Below, piece by piece: positions 14,833 to 23,937 of a stretch of 64,000 nucleotides of DNA (positions are counted from its first letter, which is position 1; each line of letters starts with the position of its first letter). The position numbers and the translations under genes are program-made. Origin of the DNA: Colwellia_A sp047621305 (GTDB taxonomy: Bacteria > Pseudomonadota > Gammaproteobacteria > Enterobacterales > Alteromonadaceae); NCBI GenBank assembly GCA_047621305.1, contig JBLHNB010000019.1, positions 1 through 64,000 on the forward strand. Direction: 5' to 3'. The notes under the pieces were generated by a model that saw nothing but the letters and a program-made list of their open reading frames with translations, did not search any database and was not told where the DNA came from.

Positions 14833-17196
14833 ATGAGAAATAACAAGCGTCTTGTACTTAGTGCAGTAGCCTTATCTATTCTAACCGTAACTAGCGCGGC
14901 AAGTTATGCAAACCAAGCTAAAATCAATAAAAGCGGAATGGAATCTGCCCAATCAACAAAATTAAATTTTGCTGATTGGCGTGCACAGCAAATGCTAGAA
15001 AAGCAGGATTTTACTGATCGTTTAATAGTTAAGTTTAAAAGCAAGCACAATGGTAAAGCTATTCCGCCCGGCTTAGCCAAAAAAGCAGGTTTATCGTTAA
15101 AACACGAAAAATCATTAAAAAATGGTCACCACATTATTTCTTTTGGTAAACAAAAGAACATTAAAAATGTGAAAGCCATGATCAACCGTATGAAAGAACA
15201 CCCGTCTGTTGAGTTCATTGAACCTGATTACAAACGTTTCTTAATGGCGCAAAATCAACCTTGGGGTATATCACAAACTCAATCAGACCAATTAACGGAT
15301 AATGACGGCGCAAATATGACCGTTTGTATTATCGATTCTGGTTATGAGCAAGCAAACCCTGATTTAAATGCAAACAATGCTACGGGTACCAATAATTCAG
15401 GTACTGGAAACTGGTATCAAAATGGTGGTTCTCACGGCACGCATGTAGCAGGCACTATCGCTGGCGTTAATAACACCGAGGGTGTTATAGGTATTATGCC
15501 AAACACCAATGTAAACCTTCATATAGTTAAAGTATTTAATGAAGCGGGCTGGGGTTATGTCGGCGAATTAACAGACGCTGTTGATACTTGTGTTAATAAT
15601 GGCGCAAAAGTGATTAACATGAGTTTAGGTGGTGCAAGCTCTAGTGTCACAGAGAAAAACGCATTACAAGCTGCTGCAGATGCTGGCGTATTATTAGTTG
15701 CTGCTTCGGGTAACGACGGCAACACAACATTGTCTTACCCTGCTTCATACGATGCAGTTATGGCTGTTGGCGCACTAGATAGTAATAATCAACATGCTGA
15801 GTTTTCCCAGTATACTAGCCAAGTTGAAATATCGGCCCCCGGCGAAGCTATTTTATCAACGGTTGCTGGCGATGGTCGTTTAGGCTTTATCAGCTTAGGC
15901 GCTACAACTTACGGTAATGATTATGTAGTTCCACAAACACATTATATTGAAAGTGGTGCTAGCTTCATCGTAAGTAATATTGATAGCAGTGCCAACGGTA
16001 TATTGGCAAGTTGTACGCTTGTCGGTAGCAGCTATAGCTGTAGTAATGTTTCAGGAAATATTTGTATAGCAGAACGTAATGACAACCAAAAAGGCAGTAA
16101 TTATCCAGAAATAAACCCAGCTAAAGCTTGTGCTGATGCCGGAGCTTCAGGTGTTATTGTTTACAGTGACAGCACACGTCCTGGCTTACAAAATCCATTT
16201 TTGGTTGATGCTACTAACGCAGTTTTAGTGCCAAGTGTTTCGGTTAGTCGTGTTTTAGGTCAACAATTATTGACACAGTTAGGTAGTTCAGCAACGTTAA
16301 CGGTTAACGGTTCGCAAAACTATGCTTATTATAATGGTACATCAATGGCAACGCCTCATGTTACTGGTGTTGCAGCTATTGTCTGGAGTAATAACCCAAA
16401 TTGTAGTGCTGATGAAGTTCGTAGTGCATTAAAGTCAACAGCTATTGATCTTGATGTTGCTGGTCGCGACGATAAAACAGGTTTTGGTTTAGTTCAAGCA
16501 AAAGCCGCGTCTGATGCGTTAGCAGCAAGCTGTGGTGGAACAACTCCTCCACCGCCGCCAATAGGTAATATTCTTGAAAATGGTGTCACGAAAACAGATC
16601 TCGCTTCTAGCACTGAACTTAGCTTCACTATGGATGTACCTGCTGGAGCAACAGATTTAAACTTTGCTATGGCTGGTGGTACAGGTGATGCTGATTTATA
16701 CGTTAAGTTTGGCTCAGTACCAACAAGTACTAGCTACGATTGTCGTCCTTATGCGGGTGGTAATAGTGAAAATTGTCCAATAAGTACCGCACAAGCAGGC
16801 ACTTATTATGTAAAAGTGGTCGCATATTCAGCTTTTACAGGAATAAGCCTAACCGGTAGCTTCACCGAAGCTACTACGGGTGGCGCCGCAACAGGTGGCA
16901 GTGCATCTTTAAGTGATATTAGTGTAGGTCGTCGTGCATGGACTTATTACACCATTGATGTTCCAGCAGGCATGGTAACATTAGATTTCACGATGAGTGG
17001 TGGTACTGGTGATGCGGATCTTTACATTAGACGTGGCACAAAGCCAACATCGTCAACTTATGATTGTCGCCCATACGAGAGTGGTAATAATGAAGCATGT
17101 TCATTTACTAACCCTACAGCTGACACATGGCATATTGGTATTTACGGATACTCGGCTGCGAGCGGCCTAAGTTTAGATGTGGTTTATAATCCTTAA
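14833..17196 (+). CDS. Secreted S8 subtilase with PA insert and two C-terminal PPC domains
   Basis: This 787-residue exoprotease starts with signal peptide MRNNKRLVLSAVALSILTV...SYA. An I9-type prodomain ends at IEPDYKRF. The triad is D168 (IIDSGYEQ), H201 (SHGTHVAG) and S504 (NGTSMATP), with a protease-associated insert between H and S. After a proline linker (TTPPPPPIG) come two pre-peptidase C-terminal domains, each with GGTGDADLY(V/I) and YDCRPY. Such domains are usually trimmed after secretion and may aid export or substrate adhesion. GGAG lies 10 bases before the ATG. It is closely related in its catalytic domain to the divergent neighbour, suggesting duplication followed by exchange of C-terminal modules. 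Confidence 0.95.
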   Translation: MRNNKRLVLSAVALSILTVTSAASYANQAKINKSGMESAQSTKLNFADWRAQQMLEKQDFTDRLIVKFKSKHNGKAIPPGLAKKAGLSLKHEKSLKNGHHIISFGKQKNIKNVKAMINRMKEHPSVEFIEPDYKRFLMAQNQPWGISQTQSDQLTDNDGANMTVCIIDSGYEQANPDLNANNATGTNNSGTGNWYQNGGSHGTHVAGTIAGVNNTEGVIGIMPNTNVNLHIVKVFNEAGWGYVGELTDAVDTCVNNGAKVINMSLGGASSSVTEKNALQAAADAGVLLVAASGNDGNTTLSYPASYDAVMAVGALDSNNQHAEFSQYTSQVEISAPGEAILSTVAGDGRLGFISLGATTYGNDYVVPQTHYIESGASFIVSNIDSSANGILASCTLVGSSYSCSNVSGNICIAERNDNQKGSNYPEINPAKACADAGASGVIVYSDSTRPGLQNPFLVDATNAVLVPSVSVSRVLGQQLLTQLGSSATLTVNGSQNYAYYNGTSMATPHVTGVAAIVWSNNPNCSADEVRSALKSTAIDLDVAGRDDKTGFGLVQAKAASDALAASCGGTTPPPPPIGNILENGVTKTDLASSTELSFTMDVPAGATDLNFAMAGGTGDADLYVKFGSVPTSTSYDCRPYAGGNSENCPISTAQAGTYYVKVVAYSAFTGISLTGSFTEATTGGAATGGSASLSDISVGRRAWTYYTIDVPAGMVTLDFTMSGGTGDADLYIRRGTKPTSSTYDCRPYESGNNEACSFTNPTADTWHIGIYGYSAASGLSLDVVYNP

Positions 17197-17261
17197 ATCG
17201 TCATAACTTAGTGCATGGCTTTATGATAGATGCAAAAACAGGTTAAGGTGAGTTAGATTTT

Positions 17262-17294
17262 AAGGGGTAAATACTTTTTACCCCTTATTTATTA
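17262..17294. terminator. Bidirectional terminator
   Basis: AAGGGGTAAA (17262-17271) pairs with TTTACCCCTT (17277-17286) with a 5-base loop, then ATTTATTA. It lies between the convergent protease and aminotransferase genes. Confidence 0.75.
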
Positions 17295-17331
17295 AAGTCT
17301 TTAGAATCACTTTTTAGAACAATACTGTTGC

Positions 17332-18657
17332 TTATTTTCCATTAATGGCTTCAGCCATTGATTGTTCAGCAACTTGCTCTAACCAATGAAGATCAACCGT
17401 TTGGTGGGCTTCACAAATAAACCAGGGTTCACGCGAGTCTGGCTCTAACATCACACCATTATCGATTAAGTTAAGGGCGAATTGCGTGTAAAGATCGCTA
17501 TTTGTTTGTTTCCAGTCACGATAATTTTGCGGCACTTTAGGGCCGAAGTGCACACCAAACATAGCATCAGGACCGGCAAAGCAATGTTCAACGCCAAATT
17601 TACTAAAAACACGCGAAAGCAAAACTTGAATGTTGTGACCTACACTCGCGATTGTTGCAAGTGCATCGGTTTCTTTAAGTACAGTTAATGTAGCTTTGGC
17701 CGCACTGAGTGCTACCATATTCGCGGTATAAGTACCGCCGTGTGTTACGCCATCTTTAGCAAAAGAAATGGTATCCATCACTTCAGCTCGACCACCAAAA
17801 GCAGCAACAGGATAACCGTTGCCCATGGCTTTAGCATAGGTGGTTAAATCGGCGAAAATACCATATAGCGCTTGTGCGCCACCTTTGGCAACACGAAAGC
17901 CTGTTTTCACTTCATCCATGATCAACAATGAACCGTTACTATCACAAATGTCACGTAATTTTTGCATATAGACTTGAGTTGAGGCAATAGAGCCACAGTT
18001 GCCCATAATAGGTTCAATTAATATAGCGGCAATATCATCACCATACTTTGCGAAAACAGCATCTATCGCATCAAGATCATTCAGTGGTACGCTCACTTGA
18101 TGTTCGCGAGTGCTTGCTGGGATCCCGCCACCAAAAGGTACTATTTCAGGCACTTTTTGTGTACTAACATCCCAATTATCAACATCGGATTTCCACATAA
18201 CTTCATCGTGCAAACCATGGAAACCACCTTCAACGACAACAATTTTATTACGTTTGGTAAAACCACGTGCTGTACGCACCGCGCCAATAACCGCTTCGGT
18301 ACCTGAGTTCGAAAAACGCATTTTATCGATATTAGGGCAAAGAGATTTCACCAGTTCAACCACATCAGAATCAAGACCTGTTGAAAAGCCAGAAATAGTG
18401 CCAACTTGCGTAATGGCGTTTATCACTTCGTTATCTACGCGCTCATCACGATAACCTAAAATAATAGGTCCATAAGCTAAACGAAAATCAACAAAAGTCT
18501 GTTCGTCACAATCAGTAATCGTGCAACCTTTCATGCTGCTCAAAAATACGGTGTTGTCTTCCCCCCAATAACGATAACTATCAGCCACGCCTAACGGCAT
18601 ATTATTAACGGCTCTTTTAAACAATGCGTTACTATTGGGTTTGTGTTTCTTGGTCAT
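17332..18657 (-). CDS. Class-III PLP aminotransferase, glutamate-1-semialdehyde mutase-like
   Basis: This 441-residue enzyme has fold type I of class-III aminotransferases. The PLP-binding lysine lies in TYAKAMGNGYP, preceded by LLIMDEVKTGFR, whose aspartate contacts the pyridine nitrogen. RFSNSGTEAVIGAVRTAR is the phosphate-binding stretch. It resembles HemL, yet the N-terminal half is more like uncharacterised HemL-like aminotransferases that sit in catabolic or biosynthetic clusters, so I do not call it hemL. It is the last gene of the long minus-strand block that includes the TonB receptor and choline genes, but a 500-base repeat-filled gap separates it from them. Confidence 0.85.
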   Translation of the reverse strand: MTKKHKPNSNALFKRAVNNMPLGVADSYRYWGEDNTVFLSSMKGCTITDCDEQTFVDFRLAYGPIILGYRDERVDNEVINAITQVGTISGFSTGLDSDVVELVKSLCPNIDKMRFSNSGTEAVIGAVRTARGFTKRNKIVVVEGGFHGLHDEVMWKSDVDNWDVSTQKVPEIVPFGGGIPASTREHQVSVPLNDLDAIDAVFAKYGDDIAAILIEPIMGNCGSIASTQVYMQKLRDICDSNGSLLIMDEVKTGFRVAKGGAQALYGIFADLTTYAKAMGNGYPVAAFGGRAEVMDTISFAKDGVTHGGTYTANMVALSAAKATLTVLKETDALATIASVGHNIQVLLSRVFSKFGVEHCFAGPDAMFGVHFGPKVPQNYRDWKQTNSDLYTQFALNLIDNGVMLEPDSREPWFICEAHQTVDLHWLEQVAEQSMAEAINGK

Positions 18658-18883
18658 GGGGTGTATCCATTTTAATAAATTATTTTTAACAATGCCGTTA
18701 ATTGAATAACGGCAGCTGCAAATTTAAGTGCGCAGATAATACAGCGCCAATGCCATGACGGGAAGCGCTATGCGCATTTTTTAGTAATTGAATAGCTATA
18801 AATTGCCAGTATCGCCTTAATTAGCGTAAAAGTTCACCATCGCTAAACTAGTGTAATTAAGGTAATCAACATTTTCGAAGCTA
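18658..18883. other. Leader region of aminotransferase gene
   Basis: This region contains a 7-bp stem, GCCGTTA (18694-18700) with TAACGGC (18707-18713), followed on the minus strand by GTTAAAAATAATTT about 30 bases before the start codon. It could be an attenuator-like hairpin. Nothing else is recognisable. Confidence 0.3.
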
Positions 18884-19130
18884 ATACCAAATCAAAATAA
18901 TGAATCGATCATTGTAAAGCAATATAAATATCCAATACCTACATTGCTCACACGAACTCGTGTACTTAGGTTTTTTTCTGAAACTAAAAATCCCAATAGA
19001 GCGCTATGACTCCATCATATGCTCCTTCATTGTTCTACTGACTTACCTTTATCTAAGGATAATTAAAGCGTATTGTTATTTAATATTTACCCTCGTTTAT
19101 CATTGTTCACTACTTTAATTCAATGGGTAT
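18884..19130 (-). mobile_element. MITE-like inverted-repeat element, copy B (with internal insertions)
   Basis: On the minus strand this matches the 160-base element at 63148-63307 over both ends. The 18884 end reads ATACCAAATCAAAATAATGA and the 19130 end is the complement of ATACCCATTGAATTAAAGTA. The core piece AATCCCAATAG-GCGCTAT also matches. It is 247 bases because two foreign stretches (about 18949-18990 and 19010-19090) interrupt it. The first of these resembles the repeat downstream of fur. No ORF is present. Confidence 0.7.
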
Positions 19131-19146
19131 ATACCCGTAGTCACTG
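19130..19146. repeat. End fragment of a second element type
   Basis: TATACCCGTAGTCACTG directly abuts copy B and resembles the outer end of the element at 32802-32962 (TATACCCGTGGTCATTG). It is probably a residual end of a related element. Confidence 0.4.
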
Positions 19147-19159
19147 TCTTTTAGTGTAT

Positions 19160-21235
19160 TTACCTAGGTTTGCTCAGTGCTTTCTTTAACGGCCCTAAGT
19201 GTGACTCATAATTTCGCCATTGCTCAAGACCACTTTGATAAATGGGTTGGCGAACCTGCTCAGAGCTTGGTGTGCGAACAGCGCGTTTGTTCTGATGAAA
19301 ATCAATACAATCCTGTTCAAAAGGCAGGCCACAATAGTCTAATATGCGGCGCACCTGAGTGTCTAGATCAGCAACCACATCCTCATACTGTACCCGTAAA
19401 ATTTTCCCCGGTAAGGCTTTATCCCAATGATCCATAATTTCAACATAACTTCGATAATAGTGTCCAATATCATCAAGATCATAGGAAAATTGTTGGCCCT
19501 CGCCAAACAGCTGTTTAAAGCCGCTAAAACAACAAGACAAAGCATCGCGTCTCGCATCTATTATTTTAGCGTTAGGCAGGATCAGATTGATAAGAGCAAT
19601 ATGTCGGAAGTTGTTCGGCATTTTGTCGATGAAAAACATGGCTCCCTGACGGTGATGCTGAGTCTCTTCAATATAAATTTCGCCCATTTTAGTTAACTCA
19701 TCAGCCGATATATCTTTTAGAATACCAGGATATTGAGGGTTGTCCTGCGTAGCTTGTCGTCCGTTCAAACGGTGTGCTAAACCAATGATATTGGCCAATT
19801 CCATCGTCCCATCAACCTGTGAGTGTGATGAGAGAATTTGTTCTAAAAGTGTTGAACCTGCTCGTGGTAGTCCAACAATAAATATAGGGTCAGGTGCAGG
19901 ACAACCTGCTTCTACATTGCGTTTAAAAAATGCCGCATCAAAATCGTTTATCTGGCGTGCAAATGATACCTCCAATGATTTACGATCAAATCTGTCTTGC
20001 TCACTTTTTAGCTTGTTACCTCTATGGTAAAAAGAGAATGCTTCGTCAAAGTGCTCGCTGTCTTCTAGATCTTTGCCAAGGGCAAAGCAGAAGTGAATTT
20101 TATCGTTTATTGCGGTGGTAGCACTAGCTTCTTGCTCACGCATTTGCTGACGCTCATCTGCTGAAAACCGATAAGTTTTGAGATTTGCAAGACTCCAGAA
20201 TGCATCACCAAAATCGGGTTTGATGTTATAACTCTTACGGTACGCTGTAATAGCGTCTTCAACACGGCCCATTGTTTTTAAGGCATGACCGAGCGTTAGA
20301 TATATTGAGTAATTGGCTGAATTGTTATGCAATACACTTTCAAAGGTGCTGATAGCCGCTTCAAAACTTCCAGTTGCTTGTTGGGCGTTGCCAAGGCCAA
20401 TTTTGAAGTTTGAATTTTGTGGGTCAGAATCTAGCAGAATTTTTGCTTGTTCTAATGCCTTGTGAAATTTTTGTCGTTTATGTAGAACATTTACATAATC
20501 TAGACGGGCTCTGTTATAGTTTGGTTCAAACGTAAGGCAACTTGCTAATAAAAATTCAGCATCGTCAAGAATTTGAAACTTTGAAGCTAACTCAGCCAGC
20601 AAGCGCATAGCTTCTGGTTGATGGGGGTTATCTTTTAGAAAGTGACGGCAAAGCCATTCTGCGCGGTGCAATTGTTTTTGGTATATGAGGCTGGAAACAG
20701 AGACCAATGCAGGGGGGAGACTAGAGAGCCAATCAACATGCTTTTTAGCTTCGTTACGCATTGAATAGTTAGCTTCATTAGCCAATACACGCCAACTTCC
20801 AAACAATGTAGGATTTAAACTAACCGCTTTTTCAAATGCTGTTATGGCTTTGGAGGTATTCCCCAATGCTTTGTGAATAAAACCTTGCTCTTGATGAGCC
20901 CTACCATGATCCGGTACTTTTACCAGAATTTGCTCAAGACTTCTCATGGCTTGGCTATGTTGCTGTTGTTTACGTTGGCAAACGGCAAGACAATAAATAC
21001 CTTCAATATGTCCCGGGTTTTCCGCAAGCATATGATCAAGAATTCCAGAAGCTTCGCTTAAGTGGCCTTTCTTAATCAATAATTGACATTGTTTAATAAC
21101 CTCTTCAGGTTGGGCGTTTTTCAATTGATTTGGCAAAATAATCTCTCGGTAAATATCAAGATACAGTTGATATTGTCTATAAAGCTCTAAATGGGAAAAA
21201 GGGTCGACATGATTAAACGCCGACCCTTTCATCAT
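19160..21235 (-). CDS. TPR-repeat sulfotransferase family protein
   Basis: This 691-residue protein has at least six TPR-like helical repeats in residues 30-400 (for example AITAFEKAVSLNPTLFGSWR and AITAYRKSYNIKPDFGDAFW). A P-loop-type sulfotransferase domain follows. The 5'-phosphosulfate loop is FIVGLPRAGSTLLEQIL near 450 and the 3'-phosphate-binding motif is DARRDALSCCFS. No signal peptide is seen, so it should be cytoplasmic. It would transfer sulfate from PAPS to an unknown acceptor. It starts 28 bases after the TonB receptor gene and is almost certainly in the same operon. TPR-sulfotransferases paired with TonB receptors recur in marine gammaproteobacteria, but their substrate is not known to me. 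Confidence 0.88.
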   Translation of the reverse strand: MMKGSAFNHVDPFSHLELYRQYQLYLDIYREIILPNQLKNAQPEEVIKQCQLLIKKGHLSEASGILDHMLAENPGHIEGIYCLAVCQRKQQQHSQAMRSLEQILVKVPDHGRAHQEQGFIHKALGNTSKAITAFEKAVSLNPTLFGSWRVLANEANYSMRNEAKKHVDWLSSLPPALVSVSSLIYQKQLHRAEWLCRHFLKDNPHQPEAMRLLAELASKFQILDDAEFLLASCLTFEPNYNRARLDYVNVLHKRQKFHKALEQAKILLDSDPQNSNFKIGLGNAQQATGSFEAAISTFESVLHNNSANYSIYLTLGHALKTMGRVEDAITAYRKSYNIKPDFGDAFWSLANLKTYRFSADERQQMREQEASATTAINDKIHFCFALGKDLEDSEHFDEAFSFYHRGNKLKSEQDRFDRKSLEVSFARQINDFDAAFFKRNVEAGCPAPDPIFIVGLPRAGSTLLEQILSSHSQVDGTMELANIIGLAHRLNGRQATQDNPQYPGILKDISADELTKMGEIYIEETQHHRQGAMFFIDKMPNNFRHIALINLILPNAKIIDARRDALSCCFSGFKQLFGEGQQFSYDLDDIGHYYRSYVEIMDHWDKALPGKILRVQYEDVVADLDTQVRRILDYCGLPFEQDCIDFHQNKRAVRTPSSEQVRQPIYQSGLEQWRNYESHLGPLKKALSKPR

Positions 21236-21263
21236 TTAGAATAATTAAAGCTGATTAAGAATA

Positions 21264-23663
21264 CTAGTAATCATAGCTTATTCTGAAACCCATAGTACGA
21301 GGTCTTGTTGGCGAAACCCTGTAAACATTATCAGCAGAGCCTGCAGCAACTTGCCCAAGAGAGTCGGTAGCATTGTCAATAAAGAGCGTTGCTTTCCAGT
21401 CATCTTTGCTAATACTCGCTGACAAGTTGACCTGAGTATAAGCCGGTAACTCGACACGGTCATTAGCGATTAGGCTATTAAACCGTGAATCTGTCCATTT
21501 GAATACCGCTTGGTAAACAGTAGCAAAATCGCCAATGTCTTGGTAGTAACGTCCGCCAATCACACCTTCGCTTTCTGGTGCGTAAGGAAGATTTGAACCT
21601 ATAGGTGAAATATTAACAAGCGTCGTTGGGATCTCAGTCAATTCCGAGTCAATATAGCTAAATGAACCAAAAAGATCTACGTTGTCGCTGGCAGCCCAAT
21701 TAAGTTCAAATTCAGCACCCTTAATTTCGGCAGAGCCAATATTGTCAAAAAATGTGTTATTAGCGATGGAAAGATCCAAAACGCCTTGTTGAAGATCACT
21801 AAAATCAACGTTATATATAGCACCATTAAAACGTAACGTATTATCGAGCCACGTTGTTTTCCAGCCAAATTCAATACTTACAACATCATCAGTATCAAAG
21901 GTCGCTGGAATTCCACCAGTACCAGCTGCACGGTTGAATCCGCCGCCTCTAAAGCCTTCAGAGTAGGTACCATAAAACATTGTATCGGCATCCATTTGCC
22001 AACGTATATTGCCTTTATAAATGGTTCCCGACAAAGTAGCGGGCGTCAAACCTGCCAGTCTTGAATCGACATTTGTTCCAGCATCCGCTTCCGGTCCTGA
22101 TGCCCTTTGTCCATTTGACGATTGTCCCATCAAGCCTATTTCAATCTCATAATGACGAGCACCCAAGGTTACGGTAACATCGTTGGTAACATCAAAAGCA
22201 AGTTCACCAAATACCGATATTTCTTCACGATCTGCTTGGTAATCATTAAAGTATGTTACGCCAGCAGGTCGAGGGCTGCCATCAGTATTGGTAAAAACGT
22301 CTGGTATCGGATAGTTTGGTGAAAAGCCTGCTTGAATAGAACCCGCATAGTTGAAATCAACTTGAGTATTAAGTTGTTGGTCATCATAGAAGACACCACC
22401 AATTACCCGAAAGCGATCTTCAGCACTGGTTGCCACACGGATCTCGTGAACAATACGTTCTGTTTTGAATTTCTCAGAGGTAGTCATCACTGGACTAAAG
22501 CATTCATCATAACCAGGGTAGCTACAAATGTAGTAAGGTACGTATGGGCCGATCTCAATATAAGCGGTATAATCAGTGTGACCTTGGTAAGTTCGGTTGG
22601 TGAACGAGCCGTTATAAATCACTTCAAGCCCGCCAAGCATACCATTCACCGTCCATTGTGTGAGGTCTACTTTGTCATCACCTTTAACAGGGGAAAAGGT
22701 CGAGTCATTTAAGTCGTCGTCGCTACTAATCGCCGGGTCATATTCGAAAGAGCCTTCAGTATCAAGCTGTTGACTGGTGTTCTGTACTAACAAATCCCAA
22801 TCATCAGCGATTTGCCATAATGCACTGATTCTCATACCACGATATGTCGCTTCATTGTAATCATCTTTTGCAAAGGTAGAGTTACTGACTACCTGTCGAG
22901 ATGAAGGAACGCTGCCACCCAATCCTGGATTGGTCAATGGTAATTGTGTTGTAGCCAGAGCATTATCAATAAAGCCACCATCAGTAGAATTATAGCCAGC
23001 AAGTCGTAGCGCAAATGTATCCTCTACAATAGGTATATTGACATAGCCTTCAGATTTATTACTCATGCCACCACTCTTTGTGGATGACATACCTATCTCA
23101 CCACCTGCCCTAAATTCGTCCAGTACTGGCTTGTTGGTAATAAGACGTACCGTACCTGCCTGCGAGCTGGCACCAAATAAAGTGCCTTGAGGACCCTTTA
23201 ACACTTCAATACGTTGTAGATCAACTGCATATAAATCTATATTGCGACCTGGAGTGGTGATCGGTGCTTCATCAAGGTAAAAGGCAACACTTGGCTCGCC
23301 CCCTAATCCAGAAACCCTAACATCGGGACGACCCGCAGATACTCCACGGATATATGTTTCTTGTTTACCTGGGCCTTGGCCATCAGAGCTGACACCTGGT
23401 AGCATTGAAACGTAATCTTCAAAGCTGTCAATGCCGAGTTCTTGAAGTTTTGCACCACTCATCGCCTGTACCGAGAGCGCCACAGATTGTTGATTCTCTG
23501 ATCGGCGAGTTGAAGTAACGGTTATAGTTTCGATCTGGCGTTTGCTTTCAACTTCCTTTTCTTCTAGCTTAGTCTTGTCTTGAGCTTGTACTGTGCCATT
23601 GCTCAATGCAAGAGCAATTGCCATGGTTAATACTGTTTTAACAGGTCGGTTTACGTGATGCAT
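21264..23663 (-). CDS. TonB-dependent outer-membrane receptor
   Basis: This 799-residue receptor has a signal peptide (TVLTMAIALALSNGTVQAQ) and a TonB-box-like segment IETITVTSTRR. The plug domain includes LQELGIDSFEDYVSMLPGVS, YIRGVSAG and VLKGPQGTLFGASSQAGTVR, and the 22-strand barrel ends in the aromatic terminus RISYDY. It would import a bulky substrate across the outer membrane using the proton motive force via TonB. The ligand is not evident from sequence. Context suggests a phospholipid-derived or sulfated compound, since a sulfotransferase follows in the operon and a lipid-head-group pathway lies upstream. Confidence 0.95.
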   Translation of the reverse strand: MHHVNRPVKTVLTMAIALALSNGTVQAQDKTKLEEKEVESKRQIETITVTSTRRSENQQSVALSVQAMSGAKLQELGIDSFEDYVSMLPGVSSDGQGPGKQETYIRGVSAGRPDVRVSGLGGEPSVAFYLDEAPITTPGRNIDLYAVDLQRIEVLKGPQGTLFGASSQAGTVRLITNKPVLDEFRAGGEIGMSSTKSGGMSNKSEGYVNIPIVEDTFALRLAGYNSTDGGFIDNALATTQLPLTNPGLGGSVPSSRQVVSNSTFAKDDYNEATYRGMRISALWQIADDWDLLVQNTSQQLDTEGSFEYDPAISSDDDLNDSTFSPVKGDDKVDLTQWTVNGMLGGLEVIYNGSFTNRTYQGHTDYTAYIEIGPYVPYYICSYPGYDECFSPVMTTSEKFKTERIVHEIRVATSAEDRFRVIGGVFYDDQQLNTQVDFNYAGSIQAGFSPNYPIPDVFTNTDGSPRPAGVTYFNDYQADREEISVFGELAFDVTNDVTVTLGARHYEIEIGLMGQSSNGQRASGPEADAGTNVDSRLAGLTPATLSGTIYKGNIRWQMDADTMFYGTYSEGFRGGGFNRAAGTGGIPATFDTDDVVSIEFGWKTTWLDNTLRFNGAIYNVDFSDLQQGVLDLSIANNTFFDNIGSAEIKGAEFELNWAASDNVDLFGSFSYIDSELTEIPTTLVNISPIGSNLPYAPESEGVIGGRYYQDIGDFATVYQAVFKWTDSRFNSLIANDRVELPAYTQVNLSASISKDDWKATLFIDNATDSLGQVAAGSADNVYRVSPTRPRTMGFRISYDY

Positions 23664-23937
23664 GTGTATCCTTGTTTATTATGTTAATTATGCTAATTCG
23701 ACTTAGTCAGTTTGAACTCATTTTAAGTAAATAATCTATCTGTTCTAAAGCAGAGCGCTTATCAACCAAATGGGTACTGTCATTACTTATATAAATATTT
23801 TTCATTCATTATCACCAAAACCACCTTTGAAACGTAGCCTACATTATGGGTACGTTTGAGTAATATCAGCCTAATTAATATTTTAGAACATCATTATATT
23901 CCCCCAGTATCCTCCTAATATTCGTATATTCATGTGA
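23664..23937. promoter_or_regulatory. Promoter region of the TonB receptor operon
   Basis: The 274 bases between GlpQ-like and receptor genes are AT-rich and contain no terminator that I can see. The receptor operon may therefore have its own promoter, but readthrough from upstream cannot be excluded. Confidence 0.35.

Noticed and set aside
17332..18657. Calling the aminotransferase hemL
   Set aside because: It shares the fold and PLP lysine motif, but it lies among transport genes and repeats and its N-terminal half differs from typical HemL. A genuine hemL is expected elsewhere.
19177..20121. Plus-strand open frames opposite the TPR-sulfotransferase
   Set aside because: They are antisense to a clearly coding gene with intact motifs and show no ribosome-binding sites or family likeness.
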